The notes: generated by a model from the letters alone, not told the origin. Positions 16,390 through 24,493 are shown, counted from the stretch's first letter. The stretch: DNA of 36,764 nucleotides from Fibrobacteria bacterium GUT31 (GCA_001462225.1 LIUH01000150.1:1-36764), one strand, 5' to 3'. Numbers and translations: made by a program.

Positions 16390-17057
16390 TTGATTGCATA
16401 ACTTTGTTTCCGGAGATGTTTGCTCCTATGAGTCATTCCATAATGGGACGTGCTCGGAAGAACGGCATTTTGGATTTTCGCACGGTGTATTTGAGGGATT
16501 TTGCCGTTAATGATTATGGGCAGGTGGACGATGCGCCTTATGGCATTGAGGCCGGAATGGTGCTAAAGCCGGAGCCTTTGGCAAAAGCCATTGATTCTTG
16601 CGAACCGAAGAAAAACAATGCTACTGTGATTTTGCTTGCGGCAGACGGCGTAACGCTTACGCATTCTTTGGCAAAAGAGCTTTCGCAAAAAGAGCATTTG
16701 ATTTTGGTGTGCGGGCATTACAAAGGTGTTGATGAACGCATTCGGCAAAGCAGAGTTGATTTATCCGTTAGTGTTGGGAATTATGTCGTTAGCGGCGGTG
16801 AGTTGCCTGCGATGATTTTAAGCGATGCGGTTGTGAGGCTGATACCGGGAGTGCTGGGTGCAATGGAAAGCGCAGAAACGGATTCCTTTACCCAAGACGG
16901 ATTGCTCGGCTGCCCGGTTTGGACAAGGCCGCAGGAATTTGAAGGAATGAAAGTGCCGGATATTTTGCTCTCCGGGCATCATGAAAATATACGTAGATGG
17001 CAGAAGAGTAGAGGCAAGGCATGCCTTGCCCCTACTCTTCCCCATCAAAATTGTTAA
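16383..17057 (+). CDS. trmD: tRNA (guanine-N1-)-methyltransferase
   Basis: The 224-residue SPOUT enzyme makes m1G37 in tRNAs that have G36G37, preventing frameshifts. The family opening is CITLFPEMFAPMSHSIMGRA. The trefoil-knot SAM site includes LVCGHYKGVDERI (about 113-125) and SVGNYVVSGGELPAM (about 130-144). DDAPYGIEAGMVLKPEP corresponds to the usual DDxPYGGGxGMVMxxxP, with GGG read here as GIEAG. No ATG is near: the start is TTG at 16383, inside the heptamer array, with GAGAG of the preceding unit perhaps acting as ribosome site. The C-terminus (RGKACLAPTLPHQNC) is encoded by a large palindrome and overlaps convergent coaX by 26 bases. Confidence 0.94.
   Translation: MRVDCITLFPEMFAPMSHSIMGRARKNGILDFRTVYLRDFAVNDYGQVDDAPYGIEAGMVLKPEPLAKAIDSCEPKKNNATVILLAADGVTLTHSLAKELSQKEHLILVCGHYKGVDERIRQSRVDLSVSVGNYVVSGGELPAMILSDAVVRLIPGVLGAMESAETDSFTQDGLLGCPVWTRPQEFEGMKVPDILLSGHHENIRRWQKSRGKACLAPTLPHQNC
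17004..17039. terminator. Large palindrome at the trmD/coaX convergent ends
   Basis: Two 18-base arms, centred on GGCATGCC at 17018-17025, pair with a single mismatch (arms start AAGAGTAGAGG and TGCCTTGCCCC). It overlaps the last codons of trmD and the coaX stop (17032-17034), so it could terminate both transcripts. No T-run follows on either side. Its GGGGCAAGGCATGCCTTGCC form resembles the mobile REP-like palindromes of many bacteria, so it may be an inserted repeat. Confidence 0.7.
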
Positions 17058-17835
17058 ACCCGTTGCCGTTAATCGCAACCTGGCGAATGCCCTCCAAAGT
17101 CAAATAAGGGTCATACCTTCTTACTAGAGGAGTCCGTTTCAAAAGCATTTTGCCCCAGCCGCCTGTGGCTATTACCGGAATGTCTTCCATCCCTATTTCC
17201 TTTTTTATGCCTTTTATCAAAAAATCGAGTTGTGCTACAAATCCGTAAAGAATACCGGCACGCATGGCATCGCCTGTATTTTTTGCCACGAATTTATTTG
17301 TCCATTTTATGGAAACAGGGAGTAGCATTGCCGCTTTTTCCGTGAGAGTATCCATAGATGCGCTTATACCCGGCACAATCAAACCGCCGGCAAAACCGCT
17401 GTTATGCAAAACATCAAATGTGGTGGCGGTTCCCATATCCACTACAATTCCGTTCTGAAGACCCAGAGAGCGAAGCGCAATCATGTTGCACAGGCGGTCC
17501 GGTCCAACGCTGGCGGGGCGGGGATATGCTATGGGTAAATCAAGGCAGTTTTTTGAACTCACAATTTGAATGGGTTTATTAAAGTAAACATCAAGGGCTT
17601 TAATCCAGGGACGTACAAGCTGCGGAACAACACTGCTCAAACCCACATGGGTAAACTCTTTTGCCCTGCGCCCGAAATGCCTTGTTAAATCGCTTAACCT
17701 GAAAAAAATCTCATCGCTGGTCGTTTTATCATTTGTGGTTAAGCGATAGCTCGCTTCAACATTTGCATCTTTGTAAATGCCTACTGCCGTTTGGCTGTTG
17801 CCAATGTCTATTGTCAGAATGAGGGAGTGTTTCAT
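17032..17835 (-). CDS. coaX: Type III pantothenate kinase
   Basis: The 267-residue enzyme phosphorylates pantothenate, the first step of coenzyme A synthesis. Type III features are the phosphate loop LTIDIGNSQTAVGIY (about 7-21), VGPDRLCNMIA (about 110-120) with the catalytic Asp, GIVVDMGTATTFDVL, and GGLIVPGISASMDTL. Its ATG overlaps the nadC stop by four bases, so nadC-coaX form an operon of two cofactor genes. It converges on trmD with a 26-base overlap. Confidence 0.95.
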   Translation of the reverse strand: MKHSLILTIDIGNSQTAVGIYKDANVEASYRLTTNDKTTSDEIFFRLSDLTRHFGRRAKEFTHVGLSSVVPQLVRPWIKALDVYFNKPIQIVSSKNCLDLPIAYPRPASVGPDRLCNMIALRSLGLQNGIVVDMGTATTFDVLHNSGFAGGLIVPGISASMDTLTEKAAMLLPVSIKWTNKFVAKNTGDAMRAGILYGFVAQLDFLIKGIKKEIGMEDIPVIATGGWGKMLLKRTPLVRRYDPYLTLEGIRQVAINGNGFNNFDGEE

Positions 17836-18680
17836 ATTCTCATGGATATGTCTAAAGATTTTATGCTGTGGGTTAAAGCTCCTACGGAAATAAAATCCAA
17901 ACCGATATTTGCTATTTCCTTAACTCTTTCCAAACTCATATTTCCGCTCGCCTCCAGTTCAACAAGGTCTCCGCTTTCTCTTACAATGCGAACCGCTTCT
18001 TGCATGGTTTGGTTATCCATGTTATCCAGCATTATGCGGTTTACGCCCAAGTTCAAAAGCGATTTCAACTGTTCAAGATTTTCAACTTCAATTTCAACTT
18101 TCAGATTTTGCGTATTCTGTTTTTTCACGGCATTCCACGCTTCCAAAACTCCGCCGGCAGCGGCAATGTGATTGTCTTTTACCAAAACCATATCCCACAA
18201 ACCCATGCGATGATTTGAACCGCCCCCGACCAAAACGGCATATTTTTGCAGAGTTCTGAAACCCGGTATTGTCTTGCGGGTATCCAAAACTTTGGTTTTT
18301 GTGCCGGCGAGAATCTGCACAAATTTATTTGTTATGGTTGCCACGCCACAGAGTTGCTGCAAAAAATTGAGCATAACCCGTTCACCGGATAGCAATGCTT
18401 TTGTTTCGCCTGTGATGCTTGCAATTTTATCGCCTACTTTAATGTATGTGCCGTCTTCAACATTGAAATCTATTTTCACATTTTCTTTGAGTTCCTCAAA
18501 CACAATGGGGATAATGGGCAAACCGGCGATAACTCCGGCCTCTTTTGCAATAAGAGTTGCAGTTTGAGTTTGCTGCGCGGGCAAAGTCCATAAACTTGTC
18601 ACATCGCCCGTGCGAACATCTTCGGCCAAGGCGAGGCGAACCAGCGTTTGAGCGTCTTGTGCAGGAAACTGAAAAGCCAT
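17832..18680 (-). CDS. nadC: Nicotinate-nucleotide pyrophosphorylase (QPRTase)
   Basis: The 282-residue enzyme converts quinolinate and PRPP to nicotinate mononucleotide in NAD synthesis. Motifs in order are EDVRTGDVTSLW (about 19-30), GERVMLNFLQQLCGVAT (about 98-114), LDTRKTIPGFRTLQKYAV (about 133-150) with substrate-binding Arg and Lys, HRMGLWDMVLVKDNHI, then EIEVENLEQL and the barrel end ISVGALTHS. Gene order xerC-nadC-coaX is on one strand, with a 21-base gap before it. A TATATT box lies eight bases before the ATG on the minus strand with no ribosome site, so it may also have its own leaderless transcript. Confidence 0.96.
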   Translation of the reverse strand: MAFQFPAQDAQTLVRLALAEDVRTGDVTSLWTLPAQQTQTATLIAKEAGVIAGLPIIPIVFEELKENVKIDFNVEDGTYIKVGDKIASITGETKALLSGERVMLNFLQQLCGVATITNKFVQILAGTKTKVLDTRKTIPGFRTLQKYAVLVGGGSNHRMGLWDMVLVKDNHIAAAGGVLEAWNAVKKQNTQNLKVEIEVENLEQLKSLLNLGVNRIMLDNMDNQTMQEAVRIVRESGDLVELEASGNMSLERVKEIANIGLDFISVGALTHSIKSLDISMRI

Positions 18681-18701
18681 GGCAGAGCAATATAGAAAAT
18701 T

Positions 18702-19604
18702 TTAAGATCGCGGATGCGCTTGTTTTAAACTCTCTTTTAATTTCTCGGCACTCACGTGCGTATAAATTTGCGTGGTGTTTAGGTTGCTGTGCCCCAAGAG
18801 TTTTTGCACGGTTACAATGGCTGCGCCGTTTTCCAGCAAGTGCGTTGCGAATGTGTGCCTGAGAACATGAGGACTGGCTTTGCCTTCCCAGCCGACAGAG
18901 CGAAGCAGGTTGTGAATATCGCTGTAAAGTTTTCTAGTGTTGTAAGGTTTTTCGCCGTCTTTTGAAAATATCAAGTTTTTCGGAAAACACGGAACCGCAT
19001 TTTTGCTTTGGAAATCCTTATATTTGTTAAGCCATTTTATGGAATCCTTTGTTAAAGGCACAATTCGTTCCTTGTTTCCCTTGCCCCACACCCGCACCGA
19101 TTCATCAGTGAAATTCAAATTTGCCCAAGCCAAATTCGCACACTCGGAAATTCTAAGCCCGGCTCCGTAAAGCAATTCCAAAACAGTTCTGGCTCTCAAA
19201 GTATTTTCGTTTTCTCCGAATTTGGTTTTGAATAAATCCTCCGCATTAAACGGTTCGCTGATCTCTTTTTGCGATAAAAAAGAAACCAGTCTTTGGGGCT
19301 TTTTCGGTGTTTTTATCGCATTCGCAGGATTGTGTTTTAATTTGGCATTACGAACCAAATGTTTTCCAAAACTTTTTAAACAAGCAACAGCCTGAGATTG
19401 CGTAGCAATGGCTTTTTTGTTTTCTCTTATGCTAAAAATCCAATCCCTCATCAAGTTCGCATTCAACTCTTCAACCGAAATATCGGTTTGCAAAAAATCC
19501 TTGAAATCATGTAATATGCGAGTATATGCCCTTATAGTATGCAGAGAAAACTTTTTTTGCAATTCCAGCGATTCTAAATAATGTTCAATTTCCAAAGAAA
19601 GCAT
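18702..19604 (-). CDS. xerC: Tyrosine recombinase XerC/XerD
   Basis: The 300-residue recombinase has an N-terminal core-binding domain (YLESLELQKKFSLHTIRAYT) and a catalytic domain with the full set: Arg in LYGAGLRISECANL (about 155), Lys in WGKGNKERIVPL, His and Arg in SPHVLRHTFATHLL, His in LLGHSNLNTTQIYTHV with the nucleophile Tyr in that last motif. Xer enzymes resolve chromosome dimers at dif; this is a chromosomal Xer rather than an integrase, given length and neighbours. XerC and XerD cannot be separated from sequence alone. I start at ATG 19604 rather than the TTG one codon earlier. It is divergent from the barrel gene at 19640, only 35 bases away. Confidence 0.92.
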   Translation of the reverse strand: MLSLEIEHYLESLELQKKFSLHTIRAYTRILHDFKDFLQTDISVEELNANLMRDWIFSIRENKKAIATQSQAVACLKSFGKHLVRNAKLKHNPANAIKTPKKPQRLVSFLSQKEISEPFNAEDLFKTKFGENENTLRARTVLELLYGAGLRISECANLAWANLNFTDESVRVWGKGNKERIVPLTKDSIKWLNKYKDFQSKNAVPCFPKNLIFSKDGEKPYNTRKLYSDIHNLLRSVGWEGKASPHVLRHTFATHLLENGAAIVTVQKLLGHSNLNTTQIYTHVSAEKLKESLKQAHPRS

Positions 19605-19639
19605 CAATAGCCAAGGTAGAAAATTCTATCTTTCGTTTT

Positions 19640-20593
19640 GTGCCCTTTATATTCGCTATCATTTTCCTCCTTTTTGCCTCTGCAAATGCGGAGAGAGTCG
19701 TAGGCGCAAACAATTCTTTGGAAACGGTACAGGGGGCAAAATCCGCGTCAATGGGCGGAGCAGCTCTGCCGGTGTTGAACGACTTGCCTTCGCTTGCAAA
19801 AAATCCTTTGCAACTTTCGGAATTGGATAAATTATCGCTTGCCCTTACACACGTGGCTTATTTTGAAGAGACTTCTTACAATGGCGTAGTAATGGCATTA
19901 CCGATCAAGGAAGCCGGCACTCTTGGCTTTGCGGCATCCCGCTTTGGCGCAAGCGATATTCCTTACATAAGAGAAGGCGATCCGTTGCCGGAAGGCGAGA
20001 ACTATAATACTCTAAACATTTCAGATTGGATTTTTACCGGTGCATGGGGAAAAAATTTCGGTCAATGGAATCTGGCTCTCTCTCTGCATTTGCTGAAAAG
20101 AGAACTGGATCAAAGCGGATGGGGATTCCGCTCGGATGTAGCAGCGGGCTATAAATTTTCAGAAAAATTTATGTTGGCCGGCATCATTGACGGCTGGACC
20201 TCATCTGCGGCAAAGTGGGAGAGCGGGCATTTTGAATATTCTTCGCCGGAGGCTTACGCAGCGTTTAGGTTCAGCGAACCTTTTCCGTATTTTTACGGAA
20301 AATTAAATTTATACTGGCAAAGCACAGGAATTTTGCATTCCGAATCCGAAAAAGAAACAAGGGTGTGGAAAAATCCCGTTGACTGGTTTTTAGCCGGCAG
20401 TACCGGCTTGGAATTTGAAACAAATTTTTCCTTTTCTTTGAGAGCCGGCTTGGTAAAAATCAATGATGCAAAGAGCCTAACTTTGGGAGCGGGAATAAAA
20501 CCGATTTCATGGCTCTGTGCGGACTACGCCTTTCAAATGCACAACGAACTGTCTTCCGTTCACAGGATTTCGATTATAGCGAATTTTAGATAA
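19640..20593 (+). CDS. PorV/FadL-like outer-membrane barrel protein
   Basis: The 317-residue product has a signal peptide (MPFIFAIIFLLFASANA). It then has a PorV-like beginning, GAKSASMGGAALPVLNDLPS followed by LAKNPLQLSEL (about 32-62), in which the small-residue SMGGA and the N-P of a turn are typical, and then many alternating strands to the terminal ISIIANFR. Members of this barrel group are outer-membrane proteins, some linked to type IX secretion or lipid transport. The final residue is Arg after Phe, slightly unlike the usual terminal aromatic. The start is GTG, seven bases after TATCTT (19627-19632), with no ribosome site. It is divergent from xerC and convergent with ispE. Confidence 0.72.
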   Translation: MPFIFAIIFLLFASANAERVVGANNSLETVQGAKSASMGGAALPVLNDLPSLAKNPLQLSELDKLSLALTHVAYFEETSYNGVVMALPIKEAGTLGFAASRFGASDIPYIREGDPLPEGENYNTLNISDWIFTGAWGKNFGQWNLALSLHLLKRELDQSGWGFRSDVAAGYKFSEKFMLAGIIDGWTSSAAKWESGHFEYSSPEAYAAFRFSEPFPYFYGKLNLYWQSTGILHSESEKETRVWKNPVDWFLAGSTGLEFETNFSFSLRAGLVKINDAKSLTLGAGIKPISWLCADYAFQMHNELSSVHRISIIANFR

Positions 20594-20599
20594 AAGAGC

Positions 20600-20691
20600 C
20601 TTAGACACACTCTGCACATAAAAGCTCACAAGTTCGTTGCTGCTTTCGCCCTGGCGGTTTGCCTGCAAACGATCATTGCAAAGGGTCTAAG
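20600..20691. other. Possible structured RNA or terminator between convergent genes
   Basis: CTTAGAC (20600-20606) and GTCTAAG (20685-20691) form a perfect 7-bp closing stem. Inside are CGCC/GGCG (20647-20656) and GTTTGC/GCAAAC (20657-20670) inverted repeats. The right arm lies in the last codons of ispE. No U-run is present. It may be a bidirectional terminator, a small RNA on either strand, or a repeat remnant; I do not recognise the family. Confidence 0.35.
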
Positions 20692-21569
20692 ACTGTTGTA
20701 AATGTAGAAAAATACGGGTGGCACAACCTCGCGATTTGTAAAAATCTGCATTCGTTTTTAACACGGTCATAAGCCTTTACCGCATTTTCCAAAGAGGAAA
20801 ATAGGGAAAAAACGCTTGCTCCGCTCCCGGAAAGCATGGATTTCCCGCCGCAGGCATTCAATTTTTGCTTGAGAGCGGCTATAAGGGGGTATTTTTCAAA
20901 CACTAAGTCTTCAAAATGGTTAAAAAAGTCCCATGAATTGTCCAAGGGATTGGTGAAAATGCAATTTTTTACGTTGGCAGCAAAATTTTGCCAACGTTCT
21001 TCGCCGGCAGGGACAATGTTTTTATACGCCTCTGCGGTAGAAACCGTGCATTTCGGAGTAGCTACAATAACTGCGCAACTATCGCCGTCTATTGGATTTT
21101 GCGGCGTTAAAACATCGCCGATGCCTTCTGCCAAAGCTGCCCCGCCTCGCACAAAAAATGCAACGTCGGCACCCAAGCCCGCCCCTATTCGCTCCAATTC
21201 CGCCGAATCGGCATTTAATCCCCATAATCTATTCAAAAGCCTTAAAGCAGCAGCAGCATCGGAACTTCCACCGCCCAAACCTGCCCCCAGAGGCAAATTT
21301 TTCTCTAGATAAAAATTAACGCCATTAGAAATCTTGTATATTTCTTTTAATTTAACGGCAGCTTTATAAATCAAATCTTTTTCGGGCGGATATTCCTGCG
21401 GCTTGTTGTAAAAAACGGAAATTTCCCCATGCTTGCTCAATTCGCCAAAAAGAACATCACCGCAGGAAATTGTGTGAAACATGGTACCAATGCAATGGTA
21501 ACCGTCTTCCCTTTTTTTTATAACGGATAAAAAGAGATTCACTTTAGCAGGAGCAAACTCGCTTAACAC
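20673..21569 (-). CDS. ispE: 4-diphosphocytidyl-2-C-methyl-D-erythritol kinase
   Basis: The 298-residue GHMP kinase acts in the MEP isoprenoid pathway. The start reads FAPAKVNLFLSVIKKREDGY with the catalytic Lys and substrate loop. The ATP loop is NLPLGAGLGGGSSDAAAAL (about 90-108) with the catalytic Asp of the family in GLGADVAFFVRGG (about 130-142), and motif 3 is KSMLSGSGASVFSLF. It starts directly after the small membrane gene (no gap), within the minus-strand run pssA-small gene-ispE. Confidence 0.95.
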   Translation of the reverse strand: MLSEFAPAKVNLFLSVIKKREDGYHCIGTMFHTISCGDVLFGELSKHGEISVFYNKPQEYPPEKDLIYKAAVKLKEIYKISNGVNFYLEKNLPLGAGLGGGSSDAAAALRLLNRLWGLNADSAELERIGAGLGADVAFFVRGGAALAEGIGDVLTPQNPIDGDSCAVIVATPKCTVSTAEAYKNIVPAGEERWQNFAANVKNCIFTNPLDNSWDFFNHFEDLVFEKYPLIAALKQKLNACGGKSMLSGSGASVFSLFSSLENAVKAYDRVKNECRFLQIARLCHPYFSTFTTVLDPLQ

Positions 21570-21776
21570 TTATTTTATTCTCTTAATCTTCAATGTTCTG
21601 CTTTGCCCCTCTTCATTCGGAGTTAGTTTTGACTTTGAATATGAGAGCATTCTACGCCTTTCCTCTCTTTTTTCAAAATTTTTATCAAACTTCAATTTTG
21701 CCACAAACAGAATAGTTAAAATAGCAATCATAACAATCAGCCATATATAATACAGGGTGTCGCTTACGTATTCCAT
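21570..21776 (-). CDS. Small single-span membrane protein, unknown
   Basis: The 68-residue protein has one membrane helix (YIWLIVMIAILTILFVAKL, about 10-28) and a strongly basic cytoplasmic tail (KFEKREERRR region and LKIKRIK end). I recognise no family. Its ATG follows the pssA stop by no bases (TAA then ATG), with GGAGGT at the end of pssA as ribosome site, and its stop abuts the ispE start, so it is certainly an operon member. A role in membrane lipid or envelope assembly is only a guess from neighbours. Confidence 0.75.
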   Translation of the reverse strand: MEYVSDTLYYIWLIVMIAILTILFVAKLKFDKNFEKREERRRMLSYSKSKLTPNEEGQSRTLKIKRIK

Positions 21777-22559
21777 TTAAACCTCCGGCTTCGCTGTGCT
21801 TTTGTTCTCTTGGTTGCTAATTATTGAGCTTCGGTTTATTATACCGTAACCAAAACCTATTATAAAATAAATTAAAACCAAAAGCATCAAGTATTCGGGA
21901 ATAATCATAGCAAACCCGGCTACGTAAGCTATCACTATATTTATCAATTGAAATATGTTCACTGCAAGGCTTTTACGTTTTTTGAGCTTGGCCAAGAAGA
22001 GTGGGCTAACCATTAATATTCCTGTAAAAACCAACGTCGCAAGGGGAATGTAGAATAGGTCCGGGCAAGAGTTGAAAAAATTGTATTTACACAGCAAAAT
22101 CATGAATATGGCATTTGTTACGCCGGCGAAAGTCGAAGGCATTCCGGAAAAGTAGTCAGGGTAAGAATCGCTATCCATGGCATTGTACTTGGCTAATCGC
22201 ATAGCGGTGCACACCATATAAACAGCGGCCCCGGCAAAGACTGCTACACGATGAGTATCAAACCACTCCGTTGCAAAGTTTTTATATGCGAACATGAGCA
22301 TAAAGGCGGGTGCTATGCCAAAGGCTATTAAATCCGCAAGGCTATCAAACTGAGCTCCGAAATCCGAGCTTGCGTTAAAGGCTCTTGCTGCGAAACCGTC
22401 CAGTTTGTCTAAAAGCGTGCAATAAATTATTAACTGCGCACCAATAAAAATAGGGTCTTTAATCCCAAATAAACCTGCCGAGCAACATATAGAGGCTGCG
22501 CCCAATAAAAAATTTATGCTTGTAAAAGCATTGGGAACTATGAATTTTGCTCTTTGCAT
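21777..22559 (-). CDS. pssA: CDP-diacylglycerol-serine O-phosphatidyltransferase
   Basis: The 260-residue membrane enzyme makes phosphatidylserine from CDP-diacylglycerol and serine. The CDP-alcohol transferase signature DG(x)2AR(x)8G(x)3D(x)3D is complete from LDGFAARAF to FDSLADL (about residues 53-76). Before it is VPNAFTSINFLLGAASI and after it are about six membrane helices. The subfamily is called from PNAFTSxNxxxG and FDSLADLIAFGIAPAFM, which fit PssA better than PgsA. A TAAATT box seven bases upstream of the ATG (22567-22572, minus strand) suggests its own leaderless start within the nuoM-ispE run. Confidence 0.92.
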   Translation of the reverse strand: MQRAKFIVPNAFTSINFLLGAASICCSAGLFGIKDPIFIGAQLIIYCTLLDKLDGFAARAFNASSDFGAQFDSLADLIAFGIAPAFMLMFAYKNFATEWFDTHRVAVFAGAAVYMVCTAMRLAKYNAMDSDSYPDYFSGMPSTFAGVTNAIFMILLCKYNFFNSCPDLFYIPLATLVFTGILMVSPLFLAKLKKRKSLAVNIFQLINIVIAYVAGFAMIIPEYLMLLVLIYFIIGFGYGIINRSSIISNQENKSTAKPEV

Positions 22560-22580
22560 AAAGAGGAATTTAGAAAAATG

Positions 22581-22922
22581 CTACTTTTTCTTTCTCTTTA
22601 TATATGTGTTAGCCAGTAACAAGGGAAATGCTACGAGCAAGCCGGCTTGAGTAGTCAACAACGCTTCGGAAATTCCGTCTGCTAACAGCACAGAGTTGCC
22701 AAAGCCAAAACGCTCTATTGTTTCAAAGGTATGAACCATGCCTATAACGGTACCCAAAAGCCCAAGCAACGGAGCTACCGCAGCAAGGGCGGCTATATTT
22801 TTGCCATGTTCTTTTTTTCCGGTCAAAACCAAAATCCAAGCAATCCAACCCACTGCAAAAATAATGGGCATAACCACCCCGCCCTTGCGGAGCATCTCAA
22901 AAATCTGTTCGTAAATTACCAT
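22581..22922 (-). CDS. Minimal MotA/TolQ/ExbB-family channel protein
   Basis: The 113-residue protein has three membrane helices: about 15-33 (VVMPIIFAVGWIAWILVLTG), about 43-64 (AALAAVAPLLGLLGTVIGMV) and about 88-107 (LTTQAGLLVAFPLLLANTYI). The APLLGLLGTVIGMVHTF stretch is the signature of ExbB/TolQ proton-channel subunits. Family members are usually near 200 residues or longer, with a cytoplasmic domain between helices 1 and 2; here that domain is reduced to about ten residues (KKEHGKN). No ExbD/TolR partner is next to it. It may be a compact variant or an internally deleted copy that kept its frame. It has AGGCGG before the ATG and lies 15 bases after nuoM. Confidence 0.8.
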   Translation of the reverse strand: MVIYEQIFEMLRKGGVVMPIIFAVGWIAWILVLTGKKEHGKNIAALAAVAPLLGLLGTVIGMVHTFETIERFGFGNSVLLADGISEALLTTQAGLLVAFPLLLANTYIKRKKK

Positions 22923-22937
22923 CTAATATCCGCCTCG

Positions 22938-24443
22938 TTAATCAACGGCTGCTATATTCGCAAATATAGGGAGCAAGCTCGTATCTAAGAATTTGGAAAT
23001 CCAGTTCGGGCAAAGCCCTATTCCAAAGAGGCAAATAAAATAAATCGCCAAAACAATCTTTTCCGGCACGGTGGTTTTCGGTAGATTCTCAAAACGGGGA
23101 TTCAATGGGCCGGAAAGCATTCTGGCAGTTGCTCGCAAAACATAAACGGCGGTTGTAGTTATGGAGAGAATAGCTAAAACCGCAACAACTTGCACCGCGA
23201 AGTTGCCGGCCCTTAAAGAGCCTATAAAAATCGGGAGTTCCGCAGCGAAACCGCTCAAGCCCGGCAAGCCTAGCCCCGTGAAACCGGCGATAACAAAACC
23301 GAGGCTTATAAGCGGAATAATCTTCATTAAACCGCCCATTTCATTCACCATTCGGGTGTGAGTTCTGCTGTAAATCATTCCGATGCAGGCAAAGAACAAA
23401 CCCGTTAAAAATCCATGCGAGAGCATTTGCAAACTCGCACCCTTTATGGAAATCAAATTCGCAGCGCACAAGCCCAAAAATATAAGTCCCAAATGGGAAA
23501 TGGAAGAATAAGCTATTATGTATTTAAGGTCCTTCTGTTTAATGGCTATAAACGCGGCGGCTACAACATTGAATAAAACCAGCCAAACTATATAAGGCAA
23601 CCAAAATTTTGCCCCCTCCGGCATTAGGTACATGGCTACTCGCAAACAGCCGTAGGTACCCATTTTCATCATAACGCCTGCGGCAAACATGGATACCGCA
23701 GTCGGTGCTGCGCTATGGCCGTCCGGGCTCCAGTTGTGGAAGGGGAATAGAGAACCGGAAATGGCAAAGCCTATGAACAAAAGCGGAAAGGCCCAAGTTT
23801 GAAATTCTTTTGAAAAAGTTACATCTGCCAACTTCCGAATATCCCAGCTTTCCACCCCGCCTTCAAAATACATGGCTATAACGACAATTAACGCAAATGC
23901 CGAACCCAGAGCCAGCGTAAGGGTGAGTTTTTTTCCGCAATAATCTTTTCGCCCTGTTCCCCAGCCCGCAATCATGAGATACATTGCCAAGGCCTCAACC
24001 TCGTAAAATATCATGAACTGGAACAAATCAAAACTGAGAAATACGCCGAACACGCCTGCGCCTAAAATTTGAATCATGGCAAAAAATTCTTTTGGCCGTT
24101 CAACATTCCAGCTCATCAAAATTCCTGTGAAAACTATTATGGAAGCCAAAACGCACATTAAAATCGAAAGGGCGTCTGCGCCTATTATAAATCTTATGTT
24201 CAAAACCGGGAGCCAAGAAGTATCGGTTATGTATTGGAGTTGCAAAGCATTTCCGACCGGTGTGCCGGAAGAAAGAGCAAGCCCGTAAATTTTAACGGTG
24301 AAAAATGCACACAGCGCAACATTAGCGAATGCAGAAATAGCGTGGAACATTTTTATAGTTTGGTTTTGCTGCTTTGGTATAATCAAACTGACAAAAACCG
24401 TTAGCACAGGCAAAAACCAAATCATGTTAAGAACGGCAGGCAT
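22938..24443 (-). CDS. nuoM: NADH-quinone oxidoreductase subunit M
   Basis: The 501-residue antiporter-like subunit of complex I has about 14 membrane helices. Family features include a glutamate in FYEVEALAMYLMIAGWG (about 145-161), PFHNWSPDGHSAAPTAVSM (about 253-271), in which the Pro/His and lysine-bearing helices transmit protons, and YSSISHLGLIFLGL. It is full length. Other nuo genes are absent on both sides, so it is either an isolated copy of the subunit or a related Mrp/hydrogenase subunit. Sequence favours NuoM. The ATG is six bases after a TAAATT box (24450-24455, minus strand), divergent from smc with 50 bases between. Confidence 0.88.
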   Translation of the reverse strand: MPAVLNMIWFLPVLTVFVSLIIPKQQNQTIKMFHAISAFANVALCAFFTVKIYGLALSSGTPVGNALQLQYITDTSWLPVLNIRFIIGADALSILMCVLASIIVFTGILMSWNVERPKEFFAMIQILGAGVFGVFLSFDLFQFMIFYEVEALAMYLMIAGWGTGRKDYCGKKLTLTLALGSAFALIVVIAMYFEGGVESWDIRKLADVTFSKEFQTWAFPLLFIGFAISGSLFPFHNWSPDGHSAAPTAVSMFAAGVMMKMGTYGCLRVAMYLMPEGAKFWLPYIVWLVLFNVVAAAFIAIKQKDLKYIIAYSSISHLGLIFLGLCAANLISIKGASLQMLSHGFLTGLFFACIGMIYSRTHTRMVNEMGGLMKIIPLISLGFVIAGFTGLGLPGLSGFAAELPIFIGSLRAGNFAVQVVAVLAILSITTTAVYVLRATARMLSGPLNPRFENLPKTTVPEKIVLAIYFICLFGIGLCPNWISKFLDTSLLPIFANIAAVD

Positions 24444-24493
24444 AAACGGAATTTAGAAAAAATACAACCGAAGTTTTCTACATTACCCCTGCC

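Noticed and set aside
18702-19604. Integrase of a mobile element
   Set aside because: Length, motifs and operon-like position beside nadC/coaX fit chromosomal XerC/D; no attachment sites or element genes seen.
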